This document shows, one piece after another, positions 53,401 to 61,899 of a stretch of 64,000 nucleotides of DNA (positions are counted from its first letter, which is position 1; each line of letters opens with the position of its first letter). The DNA lies in contig CALCDJ010000055.1 of NCBI GenBank assembly GCA_937900135.1, forward strand, positions 1 through 64,000, in the 5' to 3' direction. The notes beneath the pieces were generated by a model. The model saw only the letters and a program-made list of their open reading frames with translations. It ran no database searches and was not told the DNA's origin. This DNA comes from an uncultured Blautia sp. (GTDB taxonomy: Bacteria > Bacillota > Clostridia > Lachnospirales > Lachnospiraceae). The position numbers and the translations under genes were made by a program.

Positions 53401-56400
53401 AGATATGTTCATCCAGTTCTCCTACGCCCTCTTGGACGGATACGGTCTTGATTCGGTCAAGAGCCAGTTCTGTCTTTAATTCCAGATTTTTCTCCTGGAG
53501 AAACACAAAATTCTTACCCTGGAGAACCGCATACCACTTCTCTCCGCTGCTCCTGGTCACCACGCCGCGAAGATATACGGTCTTGCCTTCTGCCAGAGAA
53601 GCCACCGGGGTTCCGGATGTGGACATGGTCTGATACAGCTTGTCTGCTGCCTTCATTTGTCCATATGCGCGGTTATGGCAGAGCCGGATCACGGCATCTG
53701 TTTTCAGGTAACCGAAATAACGTGTCTTATCGATCTGCATTCCCACATAATACCATCGGTGTTTCTTATCATCCAATTTGTTGTTCACCAGCACAATGCT
53801 GGTTCCTTTTGGAATGTATTCCAGAACCGGAGTACCGGTATCAGAAGCGGAAGAACGAAGGATCGCTCCAGTCACGCCCACAGCGCCTGCATTCAGCCCA
53901 TTGGTTCCTGCCAGATATGGGACCGCCTTGGATGATGGAAGATATCCCTGACTTCCATTGGCCAGTCTCACCCGGTACCAGGAGACTCCTTCTGCTGTGA
54001 TCTGTACTTCTCCTGCCAGATGGGTTCCTTTGGTCAGGGTTGCCGTTTTTGTTCCAGCGGTATCCGGTGTGGCATATACCTCTGCCGATGCCGCAGTCAC
54101 AGTCAACGCGCTCTGCACCGGAAAACTCAATGGGGTTTCTGTGGTTACCACTCCGTCAATCGTCCGTCCGGTTTTGGAAAATCCGTTGGCTTTTCCCAGA
54201 TGAAAATCTCCATTGTCTATCAGATTACATCGACTGACGGTCGTTCCTTTTTCTAATTGCGCCATATCGCCGTACATCCAGCCTGCAGCATGATACAGCA
54301 GCATCATTACCCTTACCGTATCTGAACTGGAATCCTCAGGTACGGTGAAGGTGACAGAAAGCTGAACAAAATCTTCCGTGGTCTGTGTAAGGATCTCACT
54401 GTCCGAAATCTGATTATTTCCATCTTTGTCCATGCAGATCACACGGAGACGAGCGCCGCCATCTTCTGCCGCTTCCGTAATGGAAGCCTTTACATACATG
54501 GAAGCCGTATAGGTTTCTCCCTTTCTTACCGGCACTAACTGATGCCAGTTTTCATAACCTGTCAGCATTGTACCTTCTACGCGCAGGGAACGGCTGCCCA
54601 CCTTACAGTTGGCTGTATCTTGATTAATGGTGGCAGTTCCGGCCTCTGCGGGAGAAATTCTGGACGTCCAGCCACACTTCTTCTCCTGGATGATCGGATC
54701 TTTTAACAGCTGGATCACATTACTCTGGAGATTCGTTTCGCTTTCCAACCGGTTCCAGTAATTCGTGTCCCGGCTATACTTGCTGCTGGCTGCATGTCCG
54801 AAACCATCATGGATATGCAGCAGATTTCCCTTATGGTCAAAGCGATAAATGATGCTTCGGTTCTTACGGTCTGTAAATTTCGTACTGTTATATCCATAAG
54901 TAAGGGTCAGTTTGTTTCCTTCTGTCTCCCCTCCGTATTCCGTAATGGTATGCACGCGGTAAGGCATCGTAGAATAATAGGTGTACTTCACCTTATAGCC
55001 ATCTGCATTCTGCGCGCCTGCAAGAAGTCTGCGGCTGGTATAAACATAGCTGACCTCTTCTCCGTCAGGATCTGTTATGGAAACCAGCTTATCATCCCGA
55101 TAGCCAAAAACAATTTCCTTTCCGGCAGGCGTTGTGATCTTGCTCAGGTTTGTTTTCTTACCCGCAGCGTCTGTAAAACAAGTAAATACAGCCGCACGTC
55201 CTGCCCCATCTGTGATCTTTGCAATACGGTCATCCCGATAGGAAATGGTAAGGGTGTTTCCGTTTTTGTCCGTGATCCTGGCCAGACGATGTCCGGTTCC
55301 AAAGATCATACGATTGTCCTCTTTATCACGGATCACATAAGGTTCTGTCCCGGTTCCATTTACCGTCAGCGTCAGTTCCTGACCGGATTCTTCCTTCCAT
55401 TCCTTCTTCTTTTCGTCATAGAGAAAATAATGAATGGTACCGTCCCCGTCTGTATGACGGTAATACTTCGTTCCGGCAATGGTCACTTCATCCAGTGTCT
55501 GGTGATAATTCAGACGATATCCATAACCATATCCCATATTCACCTGTCTGTGATTGCTGTTATATACATGGGAAAGCTGCATGGGCATACGGCTTCCGGA
55601 AGTTCCCATGGTTGGATGACGCAGAATCACATTTCCGTTGTAATCGTTGACATAGACAGTTCCTGCTCTTCCAATCTCCTGTGTATGATAAGTCCAATAG
55701 TCTTCGATACCGGAATAATTCACATAAGAAATCTCGATTCGCGGGCGCATATCCTGATAACCATCATGGCAATCTGCTGAAAGAAATTCTGTGTAACCGG
55801 AAAGTTCATATACATCCTTCAGCATCAGACCATAATTCTTTCCATTCTGATACCAGTCCTTCACCAGTCTTGTGATATCCAGCGTCACATATTTCTGCTT
55901 ATCTCCTGTATAAATGCACAGATCTTCTACCGTCTCATCATAAGGCGGCTTGTTATACCAGTTGATGGCAGCCGGATCCCAGGTATTTAATACTCTGTGC
56001 GCCTGAAAGATACGTTCTTTTCCGTCTTCCGCCAAAGATACCATTACCAGTCTGGCTGCTATGACCATATCCCCGGATTGAATCTCCGGCAGGTCAAATT
56101 TCAGAAACGTACGGTCTACCTCATCTCCGCCTTTTGTTTTCAAAAAGATACTGTCTTTAAAGTTATCTTCCTCATAGAGAGAAGATACATGAGCGTCTGA
56201 GATATCCGCTGCTTTCTTGGATGTGGTAGTAACCGGATCGACACATACCGGATACTGACGTTCCGAAGCCTGCAGCCAGTCTGCATCTGGAGTAAAAGTA
56301 ATACGACAGGTCTTCTCTCCGGTGTTTTCCAGAGAAATCTGAATGTGCTCTGACCTTACTCCTGCTGCGTCCTGCATGTAAGGCGCGCTGACAATAAAGA

Positions 56401-56920
56401 TTTCTTCCCCCTGTTCATCCACAAAAGAAACACATTTCTCCAACAGAACCGGCTTCAGCTTTTTCATTTGATACAAGAAAGAAAATTTCGGTGCCTCTGG
56501 CGCTCTTTTTTTAAGGAGAAGATTTTCTTTGACCTTTTCCCCCTTAACATACAGGCAGAGATCTACGTCTTCTCCAACGCCGGAATATCTCAGGCATGTG
56601 TTTGATGTTTTTTCTCCTGTTACAGTTCTGCATCCTTCCAGCCCCCAGGATATCCTACTTTCTCCCTTGGTCATAACAATGGTTTTCTGTTCTTTTGTTT
56701 TATTGCGGAAGTGAATCTTCAGCTTTCCCTTACGATTTGTATAAAATTTTTCTTTTTGTCCCTTCTCTTCTTCGAGCGCGTCATCCATTTCCTTCCAGGT
56801 GCCATCCTCCTCTTCATAATGCACAGAATCCAGATAAATCTCTGTGGTGATGGAATGATCCTCGTTCTGGAATACCTTCCTGTTTGCTGTACGTTTTTCA
56901 ATCATTTCCTGTCTTTTCAT
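50462..56920 (-). CDS. large RHS/YD-repeat protein with unrecognised C-terminal toxin-like domain
   Basis: 2152 residues, no signal peptide. In order: a DNRLRE-like beta domain (about 235-400, AHVSSLYEEDNFKDSIFLK, RTFLKFDLP), a first block of YD repeats (about 420-735), a carbohydrate-binding-like module (about 735-900), three SH3-like segments (about 935-1150: SWYRVRLANGSQGYLPSS, RWYYVGMQI, KWYAVLQGKN), a long second block of YD repeats (about 1300-1945), and the RHS core end RYRGYYFDQETGMYYLKNRY with DPKLRRFICADS. After NPVAMLDDEGE come about 175 residues (Ala/Gly-rich, hydrophobic, then RWMPGRIIAYVSHYYPKTG) with no family I know. RHS shells encapsulate a C-terminal toxin. AGGAGGG precedes the ATG. 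Confidence 0.88.
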   Translation of the reverse strand: MKRQEMIEKRTANRKVFQNEDHSITTEIYLDSVHYEEEDGTWKEMDDALEEEKGQKEKFYTNRKGKLKIHFRNKTKEQKTIVMTKGESRISWGLEGCRTVTGEKTSNTCLRYSGVGEDVDLCLYVKGEKVKENLLLKKRAPEAPKFSFLYQMKKLKPVLLEKCVSFVDEQGEEIFIVSAPYMQDAAGVRSEHIQISLENTGEKTCRITFTPDADWLQASERQYPVCVDPVTTTSKKAADISDAHVSSLYEEDNFKDSIFLKTKGGDEVDRTFLKFDLPEIQSGDMVIAARLVMVSLAEDGKERIFQAHRVLNTWDPAAINWYNKPPYDETVEDLCIYTGDKQKYVTLDITRLVKDWYQNGKNYGLMLKDVYELSGYTEFLSADCHDGYQDMRPRIEISYVNYSGIEDYWTYHTQEIGRAGTVYVNDYNGNVILRHPTMGTSGSRMPMQLSHVYNSNHRQVNMGYGYGYRLNYHQTLDEVTIAGTKYYRHTDGDGTIHYFLYDEKKKEWKEESGQELTLTVNGTGTEPYVIRDKEDNRMIFGTGHRLARITDKNGNTLTISYRDDRIAKITDGAGRAAVFTCFTDAAGKKTNLSKITTPAGKEIVFGYRDDKLVSITDPDGEEVSYVYTSRRLLAGAQNADGYKVKYTYYSTMPYRVHTITEYGGETEGNKLTLTYGYNSTKFTDRKNRSIIYRFDHKGNLLHIHDGFGHAASSKYSRDTNYWNRLESETNLQSNVIQLLKDPIIQEKKCGWTSRISPAEAGTATINQDTANCKVGSRSLRVEGTMLTGYENWHQLVPVRKGETYTASMYVKASITEAAEDGGARLRVICMDKDGNNQISDSEILTQTTEDFVQLSVTFTVPEDSSSDTVRVMMLLYHAAGWMYGDMAQLEKGTTVSRCNLIDNGDFHLGKANGFSKTGRTIDGVVTTETPLSFPVQSALTVTAASAEVYATPDTAGTKTATLTKGTHLAGEVQITAEGVSWYRVRLANGSQGYLPSSKAVPYLAGTNGLNAGAVGVTGAILRSSASDTGTPVLEYIPKGTSIVLVNNKLDDKKHRWYYVGMQIDKTRYFGYLKTDAVIRLCHNRAYGQMKAADKLYQTMSTSGTPVASLAEGKTVYLRGVVTRSSGEKWYAVLQGKNFVFLQEKNLELKTELALDRIKTVSVQEGVGELDEHIYRFFGDPKMDKKLTKTLEISGKKGDTYMINAWGRGVSLPETENHKNRRFGVELIFLNGTETKDVHYTNFSPDIMDWQFLSDVYVAKNDYTSIQVSYTYCCNANMAFFDGLSLFREEFGQTYTYDEDNHLVSVIDAQKKATKFEYNSNNDMTGIVDAKGNKFTYAYDGKHNVTKGTTAEGVVYRLSYDSAGNVVKSGAALPTDEKVGTWITRTMTNNQNHILRVTDAADHTVEYDWDHERDLLLHMTDGRGNRTAYGYDEADRLISVSRELTINGEKQTLTNTYGYTKDRLTDIGHHGFHYQFAHDAFGHMVSASVAGRQVIGYEYEGNNGSLSRLLYGNGSSIRYTYDAQDRAALTYYKETEEQAEQKLHQYVYDRQGNLVQVTDHMSGKIYQMYYDFLGRLMRVRDEQGNAYEYTYDVNNHMTGLFHSRKTGGVRTAYTYDKDGKELKSKCTSTFARSTKYDALGRVTAHTWSSVKPFETGYTYFNYGDNRYSLPKTIKNGNETLEYTYDANGNITSIQDTSGRSTFLYDEGNQLIRENNHALNQTLTYGYDLGGNLVEVKTYDFTEAETLPAEAIGTETGTYDPVWKDQLLNWNGITMTYDAIGNMLTRGNTTYTWTQGRKLAGVENGRSIQYFYDHTGARVKKIVDGVETEYHMAGDLLVSETTNNRTIWYRYDSNANLISMTIAGKIYGCVRNAQNDVTALIDHDGNVVVKYTYDSWGNVRKIEGSLADTIGVQNPFRYRGYYFDQETGMYYLKNRYYDPKLRRFICADSLKALKAGEDFGGKNLYVYCNGNPVAMLDDEGEFAISLIKAAVGAVVNVATTYIAAKVTGQEYGILDGVFAAVSGGVNTISALGDIAKHLVSGLISGGYASYVVYKETKDIGTAAAAGIASAVCTVATPQNLVDFFMPKIETSTAVSVAADATFGFAYNTMAAVSVKAANQKKRWMPGRIIAYVSHYYPKTGITKLEPVYLKGYFY

Positions 56921-56955
56921 CGTGTAGACCCTCCTATTTCAAACAAAGTTTTTAA

Positions 56956-56985
56956 ATTATGGTAGTGAGCTCCTCTACACGTCAA
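56956..56985 (-). promoter_or_regulatory. promoter of the RHS operon
   Basis: On the minus strand TTGACG (56980-56985), 18 bases, CATAAT (56956-56961), about 30 bases before the ATG. The operator-like word at 56998-57009 is 12 bases upstream of the -35. Confidence 0.5.
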
Positions 56986-56997
56986 TCATATCGAATG

Positions 56998-57009
56998 TAT
57001 GTTCTTTTT
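56998..57009. promoter_or_regulatory. operator-like word shared by the rhs and xre promoters, copy 1
   Basis: TATGTTCTTTTT, identical to 57285-57296. It lies upstream of the rhs -35. Confidence 0.4.
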
Positions 57010-57031
57010 TGAATAACAGATCTGTTGGATT

Positions 57032-57259
57032 TTATAACTCTTTTGTCATAATTTCTTCAATCGTCATATCCAGGATCTCTGCCAGCTTGATTAAATACTC
57101 CATACGGATCGGCGCCTTACCGTTTTCAATTCGATAAATAGTCATGCTGGAAACACCCATGGCTTCCGCCAGGTTCTCCTGGCTATAATCCTTGCTTCTC
57201 CGCAGATATCGAATTTTCTGTCCCATAGCATACATCTCTTCCTCTCTTGTTCTGTTCAT
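57032..57259 (-). CDS. XRE-family HTH regulator
   Basis: 75 residues, a single helix-turn-helix domain: MGQKIRYLRRSKDYSQENLA, EAMGVSSMTIYRIENGKAPI, then EYLIKLAEILDMTIEEIM. It lies directly before the RHS operon, with the same orientation and a 111-base gap. Probably a repressor of the RHS genes and of itself, judged from the shared word in both promoters. GAGAGGGAGAAAC precedes the ATG. Confidence 0.88.
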   Translation of the reverse strand: MNRTREEEMYAMGQKIRYLRRSKDYSQENLAEAMGVSSMTIYRIENGKAPIRMEYLIKLAEILDMTIEEIMTKEL

Positions 57260-57284
57260 GTTTCTCCCTCTCTTTCTGCAAACA

Positions 57285-57296
57285 TATGTTCTTTTT
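57285..57296. promoter_or_regulatory. operator-like word shared by the rhs and xre promoters, copy 2
   Basis: TATGTTCTTTTT, immediately downstream of the xre -10 (57300-57305 on the minus strand), where a bound repressor would block initiation. It extends into ACATATGT, a palindrome. Confidence 0.4.
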
Positions 57297-57299
57297 ATT

Positions 57300-57328
57300 A
57301 TTTTAAAACATTTACCGTCATTTGTCCA
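57300..57328 (-). promoter_or_regulatory. xre promoter
   Basis: On the minus strand TGGACA (57323-57328), 17 bases, TAAAAT (57300-57305). Confidence 0.5.
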
Positions 57329-57385
57329 CTATTTATTTTATTATATAAGTACAATAAAACGTACTTGGTTTTTTCTTGAAACTAA

Positions 57386-57433
57386 AAAACCACGGAAAAA
57401 CAGCCCCATCCTGACTGTTCCCCAGTGGTTTTC
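57386..57433 (-). terminator. terminator after lgt
   Basis: AAAACCACTGGGGAACAGTC and GGCTGTTTTTCCGTGGTTTT form a long imperfect hairpin on the minus strand, ending in T6. Confidence 0.75.
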
Positions 57434-57435
57434 TA

Positions 57436-58209
57436 TCATGTCCTCTTATTTTCTTTTTTTCTCTTTCGAGATACCAGAAAGAACAATGCCATTCCGGCAG
57501 CTCCTGTAAAAATACTGATGAACTGGGATGTGGATAAGACTCCCACGCTTCCCCGCTCCAGATCTCCCCGGAAAAATTCCAGGATAAACCTGCCAATGCT
57601 GTAAAAGATCAGATAGCAGGCCGCCACCTGTCCATCGTCTTGTTTGTGACGGGCGATCCACAGAAGCAGCAGACAATGCAGAAAATCCAGAATACTGGAA
57701 TAAATCTGTGTGGGTACCAGAGGAACCCCGCCCGGCGCATAACCTCCCATGGGGAAGGTAATGGCGCACATACTGTCTGTTTCTTTTCCATAGCAGCATC
57801 CTGCCAACAGACAGCCGATTCTGCCGAACCCCTGCGCAAGCGCAATGGAAGGCATCACCAGGTCAAAAAATGCAAAAAATGCAAGCCTCTTTTTTCTACA
57901 GTACACGTATCCTGCCAGAATCCCTCCAAGGATTCCTCCGTACACCACAAATCCGTCCCCCAGACTGTGAAGCAAAAAAGAAGGATCTTCCAGAATCGTT
58001 TTCCACTCTGTGATCCAGAACAACAGCTTGGAAGCGGCAAAGCCCCCCACCAGACACCAGATCACCAGTGAAAAAACATGTTCATCGGGAAGAGACAGCT
58101 TTTTTGCCCGGTATTCTGTCATCCCATAAGCAGCTAACACACCAATGGCGATCATAACGCCATATCCATAAACATGAAGCGGCCCAATGCTAAATAAGAT
58201 TTCTTTCAT
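57436..58209 (-). CDS. lgt: prolipoprotein diacylglyceryl transferase
   Basis: A 257-residue, seven-helix membrane enzyme that attaches diacylglycerol to the lipobox cysteine. The signature GRIGCLLAGCCYGKETDS is present, along with HVYGYGVMIAIGVLAAY at the N-terminus and the C-terminal GRFILEFFRGD. It overlaps the upstream arginase-family gene by 20 bases. The lipoprotein at 59208 would be one of its substrates. Confidence 0.94.
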   Translation of the reverse strand: MKEILFSIGPLHVYGYGVMIAIGVLAAYGMTEYRAKKLSLPDEHVFSLVIWCLVGGFAASKLLFWITEWKTILEDPSFLLHSLGDGFVVYGGILGGILAGYVYCRKKRLAFFAFFDLVMPSIALAQGFGRIGCLLAGCCYGKETDSMCAITFPMGGYAPGGVPLVPTQIYSSILDFLHCLLLLWIARHKQDDGQVAACYLIFYSIGRFILEFFRGDLERGSVGVLSTSQFISIFTGAAGMALFFLVSRKRKKENKRT

Positions 58210-58981
58210 ATCCTGCCCCTTTCTGCCACAATCTCATAAGCGCCTGATTGGCAAAATCATTGACTGCCCCTGATTCACCTGGCTCCACCTCTCCGCACAC
58301 ATCCATACCTGCCGGTCTTTTTCCCTGTGCTTTCAGGTTCTCCAGGATGATTTCCAGATATTCCAAAAGCTGGGAAAGCTTCAGATCTCCCTGGCTCCAG
58401 GATGTAACGGCATCTTCCCTGCACAGTACGTCCTTATCCACTGAAATATACAAGGGAAGATCCAGGGGAATCCCGCCAAAAAACTCACAGGCTTCTTCTC
58501 TGGTCATAGAAGCCAGCTTTTCCCGGCTCAAAAAACATATTTTATCTAAAAGCTCGGGAGCCACCGCAGAAAACGCTTCCTCATCCGGTCCTGCCAGGAT
58601 CACCTCAAAAAGCATGGGCAGTTCTCGAAGGGCAGCTTCGATCCAGCCGCCGCAGGAAAGAATACCTCCAAAGGCCGGCGGCTGCAGATCCGTATGATTG
58701 TCAAATACCAGAAGCCGGAAAGGGCTGGTAAGCTTCTCCAGCCAGATCCGGCTCATATAATGATAATTTCCAGAATCAATAAAATGGAGTCCCCACTCAG
58801 GAAGCCCCTGTATCTTCTCCCATAGGACTGCTCTGGCCTCCTCATCACAGTAGCAGTTCGTTCCGGAAAGAGCAAAAAGGTCTACCCAGGTCATGGCTTC
58901 TCCCTCATAAAAGGTTTCCTGGCGGTATACGCCGGAAAAATCCATGATCACCATTTCATTCTTTTTTTCTTGTTCACGCAT
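58190..58981 (-). CDS. arginase/agmatinase-family protein
   Basis: 263 residues. Ureohydrolase fold with metal-site motifs LLVFDNHTDLQ (in place of DAHxD), ISVDKDVL and CGEVEP near the end. The first of these is altered: His is kept but the Asp pattern differs, so the substrate is not obvious. Start uncertain (58981 or the ATG at 58954). Translationally coupled to lgt. In some Lachnospiraceae similar proteins are annotated simply as arginase family. Confidence 0.72.
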   Translation of the reverse strand: MREQEKKNEMVIMDFSGVYRQETFYEGEAMTWVDLFALSGTNCYCDEEARAVLWEKIQGLPEWGLHFIDSGNYHYMSRIWLEKLTSPFRLLVFDNHTDLQPPAFGGILSCGGWIEAALRELPMLFEVILAGPDEEAFSAVAPELLDKICFLSREKLASMTREEACEFFGGIPLDLPLYISVDKDVLCREDAVTSWSQGDLKLSQLLEYLEIILENLKAQGKRPAGMDVCGEVEPGESGAVNDFANQALMRLWQKGAGYERNLI

Positions 58982-59112
58982 AGGGACATCTTAACACGAA
59001 GCCGCCTCTTATGCAACCTGATGCCCGGCAAAACATCTCCTGGAAAAGATCCAGGAAAGCCCCACTGTATCCTGGCGATCATACCTTCATCTGTCAGTTC
59101 TTCTTCCTGCAC
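58948..59112 (-). CDS. possible 54-residue ORF with GTG start
   Basis: GGAGG seven bases before a GTG, reading frame rich in charged and aromatic residues (EEELTDEGMIARIQWGFPG, LHKRRLRVKMSL). It overlaps the arginase-family gene start by 34 bases. No family recognised. The good ribosome binding site is the main support, so it may be a leader that couples translation of the next gene. Confidence 0.3.
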   Translation of the reverse strand: MQEEELTDEGMIARIQWGFPGSFPGDVLPGIRLHKRRLRVKMSLCVNKKKRMKW

Positions 59113-59145
59113 GCTTCCACCTCCTACTTATAAGAACGGATTCCA

Positions 59146-59186
59146 CCAAAAAAGGATTCCCCTTTTTTTCAGGAAAATCCTTTTTC
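59146..59186 (-). terminator. terminator after the DUF6034 lipoprotein gene
   Basis: AAAAAGGATT pairs with AATCCTTTTT across a 17-base region on the minus strand. Confidence 0.65.
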
Positions 59187-59207
59187 TTGTAAAAACAGCT
59201 ATCTGTC

Positions 59208-60554
59208 TCAATATCCCCACATTCTCTGGATCACCGTGCCATCCCTGGCATCTATGGTAAGAAGAGGCACATCCTCAAGGTCGGCAGCGCTTTCTGAGGA
59301 GTTCCCGTTTTTCATAGTCGTGGCGGCTTTCCAGGTTCCAAAAAAATCCCAAACCGGAATCAGAGTTCCTTCTGTCAGGCTGTCCCCTGTACGTATCCGC
59401 ATATACCCAAGCTGTACTTTTTTCAGATCATATTCCATACGCACAAGAGCCTTAGAGAGCGACCCGGATTTCATCTGCTCCTGCCCCTGAAGTATCAGCT
59501 CATGAAGATCCATAGAGGAACTGTCTTCTTTTAAATTCTGCAGTCTGGCTATCATGGTATCTTCAAAAATCTTACGAATCTCCTCAAAGGGAAGAAGAAA
59601 GAGTTTTTCATCGGAAGCCTCCGTAATCTCCAATGGATTCTCATATCCCAGACGCCAGATTTCTCCTGGTTTCACGGCCATATAAAAAAGTTTTTCCTGT
59701 TCCCACCAGGAAGCAGTATCTGTATCATCAATGGTGTTTCCCATTTCTCCAGAAGCCGTGTAAAAGGGACAGGCAGATTCATTGTAGTAGGTAACTGGTA
59801 CTCCATCCACCATCCGTTCCAGTTTCAAAAATACCATTTTCCCCTGCTTGCTTTCTTCGCCTGCGGCCATATACCGAAACGGCCGCCATGCGCCTTCCAT
59901 AATCTGAAATTCGTCCAAACCCATTTGCTTCAAAAGGTTTTCCGCCGCTTCTTGAATCTTTGCAAGTGTTTCTGCTTCGTCCATTTCTGCCCAATACTTC
60001 TGCATCCCATCCAGCCGTGTGGAATATGCTCCATCGGCGCGCATACTCCATTGAAAGCTGGGTGAAGTAAAAATACCTTCTTCTGGCTTATGGGCAGAAT
60101 AGTAATACCTATACTTCACCCCGTCTATGGTCACGCTTTCCTCTTCTATGGGCAAACCTTCCTCTGTATTTCTTTTTATCTCCTGCCCTTTACTTAAAAT
60201 ACTCAGCCATTGCTCTGCCTGTTCTTTTCCAAAAATGGAACGTGTCACTTTTTTGGTCCGTATGGCTTCCACCTGAGGAACGGAAACGGGCGCCTCCCCT
60301 TTTATGGAAAGAGATATGGTATGCCCATCCTCTGCCTTAATGTCCTCTTCCACCTCTGGGCGATACTCTTTTGGCGCCTGCACCTGCTGGGGAACTGTAA
60401 GAATCGGTTCTCCCTTAGAAGTCTTTTTTTCCTCTTCCTGGAACTTCTTTTCTCCAACAATTTGCGCGGATGTTATTCGGTCGCATCCTGAAATCCCAAC
60501 GAGGATAAACAGAAGAACCAGGACCGTAAACTTGGAAATATTTCTGTCTTTCAT
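59208..60554 (-). CDS. DUF6034-type lipoprotein
   Basis: 448 residues. Signal peptide with lipobox ISGC (FTVLVLLFILVGISGCDRIT, Cys at about 24), a Lys/Glu-rich linker, then a large extracytoplasmic domain of the DUF6034 type (SVTIDGVKYRYYYSAHKPEE, MVDGVPVTYYNESACPF, LRIR-like GYMRIRTGDSLTEGTLIPVW). The start at 60554 follows AAAGGAGGATGTGTTT. It is the third gene after a response regulator and histidine kinase, so it may be the sensor's partner. Function unknown. Confidence 0.78.
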   Translation of the reverse strand: MKDRNISKFTVLVLLFILVGISGCDRITSAQIVGEKKFQEEEKKTSKGEPILTVPQQVQAPKEYRPEVEEDIKAEDGHTISLSIKGEAPVSVPQVEAIRTKKVTRSIFGKEQAEQWLSILSKGQEIKRNTEEGLPIEEESVTIDGVKYRYYYSAHKPEEGIFTSPSFQWSMRADGAYSTRLDGMQKYWAEMDEAETLAKIQEAAENLLKQMGLDEFQIMEGAWRPFRYMAAGEESKQGKMVFLKLERMVDGVPVTYYNESACPFYTASGEMGNTIDDTDTASWWEQEKLFYMAVKPGEIWRLGYENPLEITEASDEKLFLLPFEEIRKIFEDTMIARLQNLKEDSSSMDLHELILQGQEQMKSGSLSKALVRMEYDLKKVQLGYMRIRTGDSLTEGTLIPVWDFFGTWKAATTMKNGNSSESAADLEDVPLLTIDARDGTVIQRMWGY

Positions 60555-60648
60555 AAACACATCCTCCTTTTCTGATTTCAGCATATCCTGTTTTCCACAC
60601 AAAGTAAGCAGAAAGTTGTAAACAATTTGTGATTTCTCCCTGTATTTT

Positions 60649-61899
60649 TTATCGAAAGGTCACCGTCACTACAGTCCCCTTCCCTTCCTGACTTTCTATC
60701 GACAGACATCCCTGGTGAAGCTCTGCAATTTTTGTGCAAAGTGCCAGACCAAGACCGCAGCCTCCCTCTTTTCGGCTTCGTGACTTGTCTACCATATAAA
60801 AGGCTTCCGTTACTCTGGAAAGCTCCTCCCTGGGAATGCCCCTTCCCTGATCCTCCACCTGAAGAATTTTTTCTTTTCCCCGGCAAAAAGCCTGCAGCCT
60901 TACAATATTCCCCTCTCTGGATGCCCGAAGCGCATTATCTGTCAGATTCAAAAGCAGGCTTTCCATCAGTTCCTGATCCATATTCAGTAAAAAATCTTCT
61001 CCTTCTGCCACCAGGCGTATTCCCGATTTTTTTGCCTTTTCCTCTTCCAGTTCTCTAACCCGGAATAGTAAGGGCTGTATCGGCTGTTCTGTGAACTGTA
61101 TCGCCTCATTCTGATATAACCCCATCATCTGAAGCATTTTTTCGGAAAGGCTTTCCAGCCTTCTTCCTTCATGATTGATGTGCTCCAATGCCCGGATTTT
61201 CTGTTCCTCTTTCAGCCGGACATGAAGCAGGGTATCGGAAAATCCGATGATAGAAGTCAGAGGTGTTTTCATTTCATGGGAAAGGGCTCCCAAAAGAAGC
61301 TCCTGTTTTTCTGCCACCAGCGCAAGTTCTTCCATATCCCGTATGGAACGATGCATCATACGGTAAATAAATATTTCTCCCACAAGAAAAATCCCCAAAT
61401 AAACGGCTGTGAGCAACAAGGACATTTGTTTCAGTTCTTCAAACACCTCTGTAATGTCCCTTGCAGAAAAAACAGAGAATCCTGCAGGTTCTGTAAGATC
61501 TCGTTTCTGCAGGATCACATATTTTTTTCCCAGTTTCTGAATACGGGAATCGTACCCATTTCCTTTTCCCAAAAAGGCTTTGAAATTCAGGATCTCAAAT
61601 TCTGTCTGGTTATCCACAAGCTCTGCTCCAAAAAACAGCGCATATCCACTTCCACAGCACTGACGGAACTGAAATTTTTCATAAGATTTTTGTCCCTGTT
61701 CTGTCATCTGCTGATATTTTCCCTGATCCCAGAAATGTTCCAACATCCGGACAGACCCTTCCAACTGTTTTCCACAGGTTTCTTCCTGATTGTTCAAATT
61801 TCGCTCTGCAACGATCCAGATGGTCAGCGCCCCTACAAAAAACAGCGCGCATAAAAGAGTCACTGACATTAAAAGCACTGTCCGCTTCCATAATTTCAT
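60649..61899 (-). CDS. sensor histidine kinase
   Basis: 416 residues. Two membrane helices (about 8-30 and 160-180) around an extracytoplasmic sensor domain with the cysteine pair in QCCGSG. HisKA with LLGALSHEMKTPLTSIIGF (His208), then HATPase_c with NLTDNALRAS (N box), VEDQGRGIPREEL (G1) and GGCGLGLALC (G2). No clear HAMP domain. Start overlaps the response regulator stop (ATGA). Confidence 0.92.
   Translation of the reverse strand: MKLWKRTVLLMSVTLLCALFFVGALTIWIVAERNLNNQEETCGKQLEGSVRMLEHFWDQGKYQQMTEQGQKSYEKFQFRQCCGSGYALFFGAELVDNQTEFEILNFKAFLGKGNGYDSRIQKLGKKYVILQKRDLTEPAGFSVFSARDITEVFEELKQMSLLLTAVYLGIFLVGEIFIYRMMHRSIRDMEELALVAEKQELLLGALSHEMKTPLTSIIGFSDTLLHVRLKEEQKIRALEHINHEGRRLESLSEKMLQMMGLYQNEAIQFTEQPIQPLLFRVRELEEEKAKKSGIRLVAEGEDFLLNMDQELMESLLLNLTDNALRASREGNIVRLQAFCRGKEKILQVEDQGRGIPREELSRVTEAFYMVDKSRSRKEGGCGLGLALCTKIAELHQGCLSIESQEGKGTVVTVTFR

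Noticed and set aside
51434..53479. Several plus-strand frames over 300 codons within the RHS gene
   Set aside because: Antisense shadows of the YD repeats without ribosome binding sites or domain signatures.
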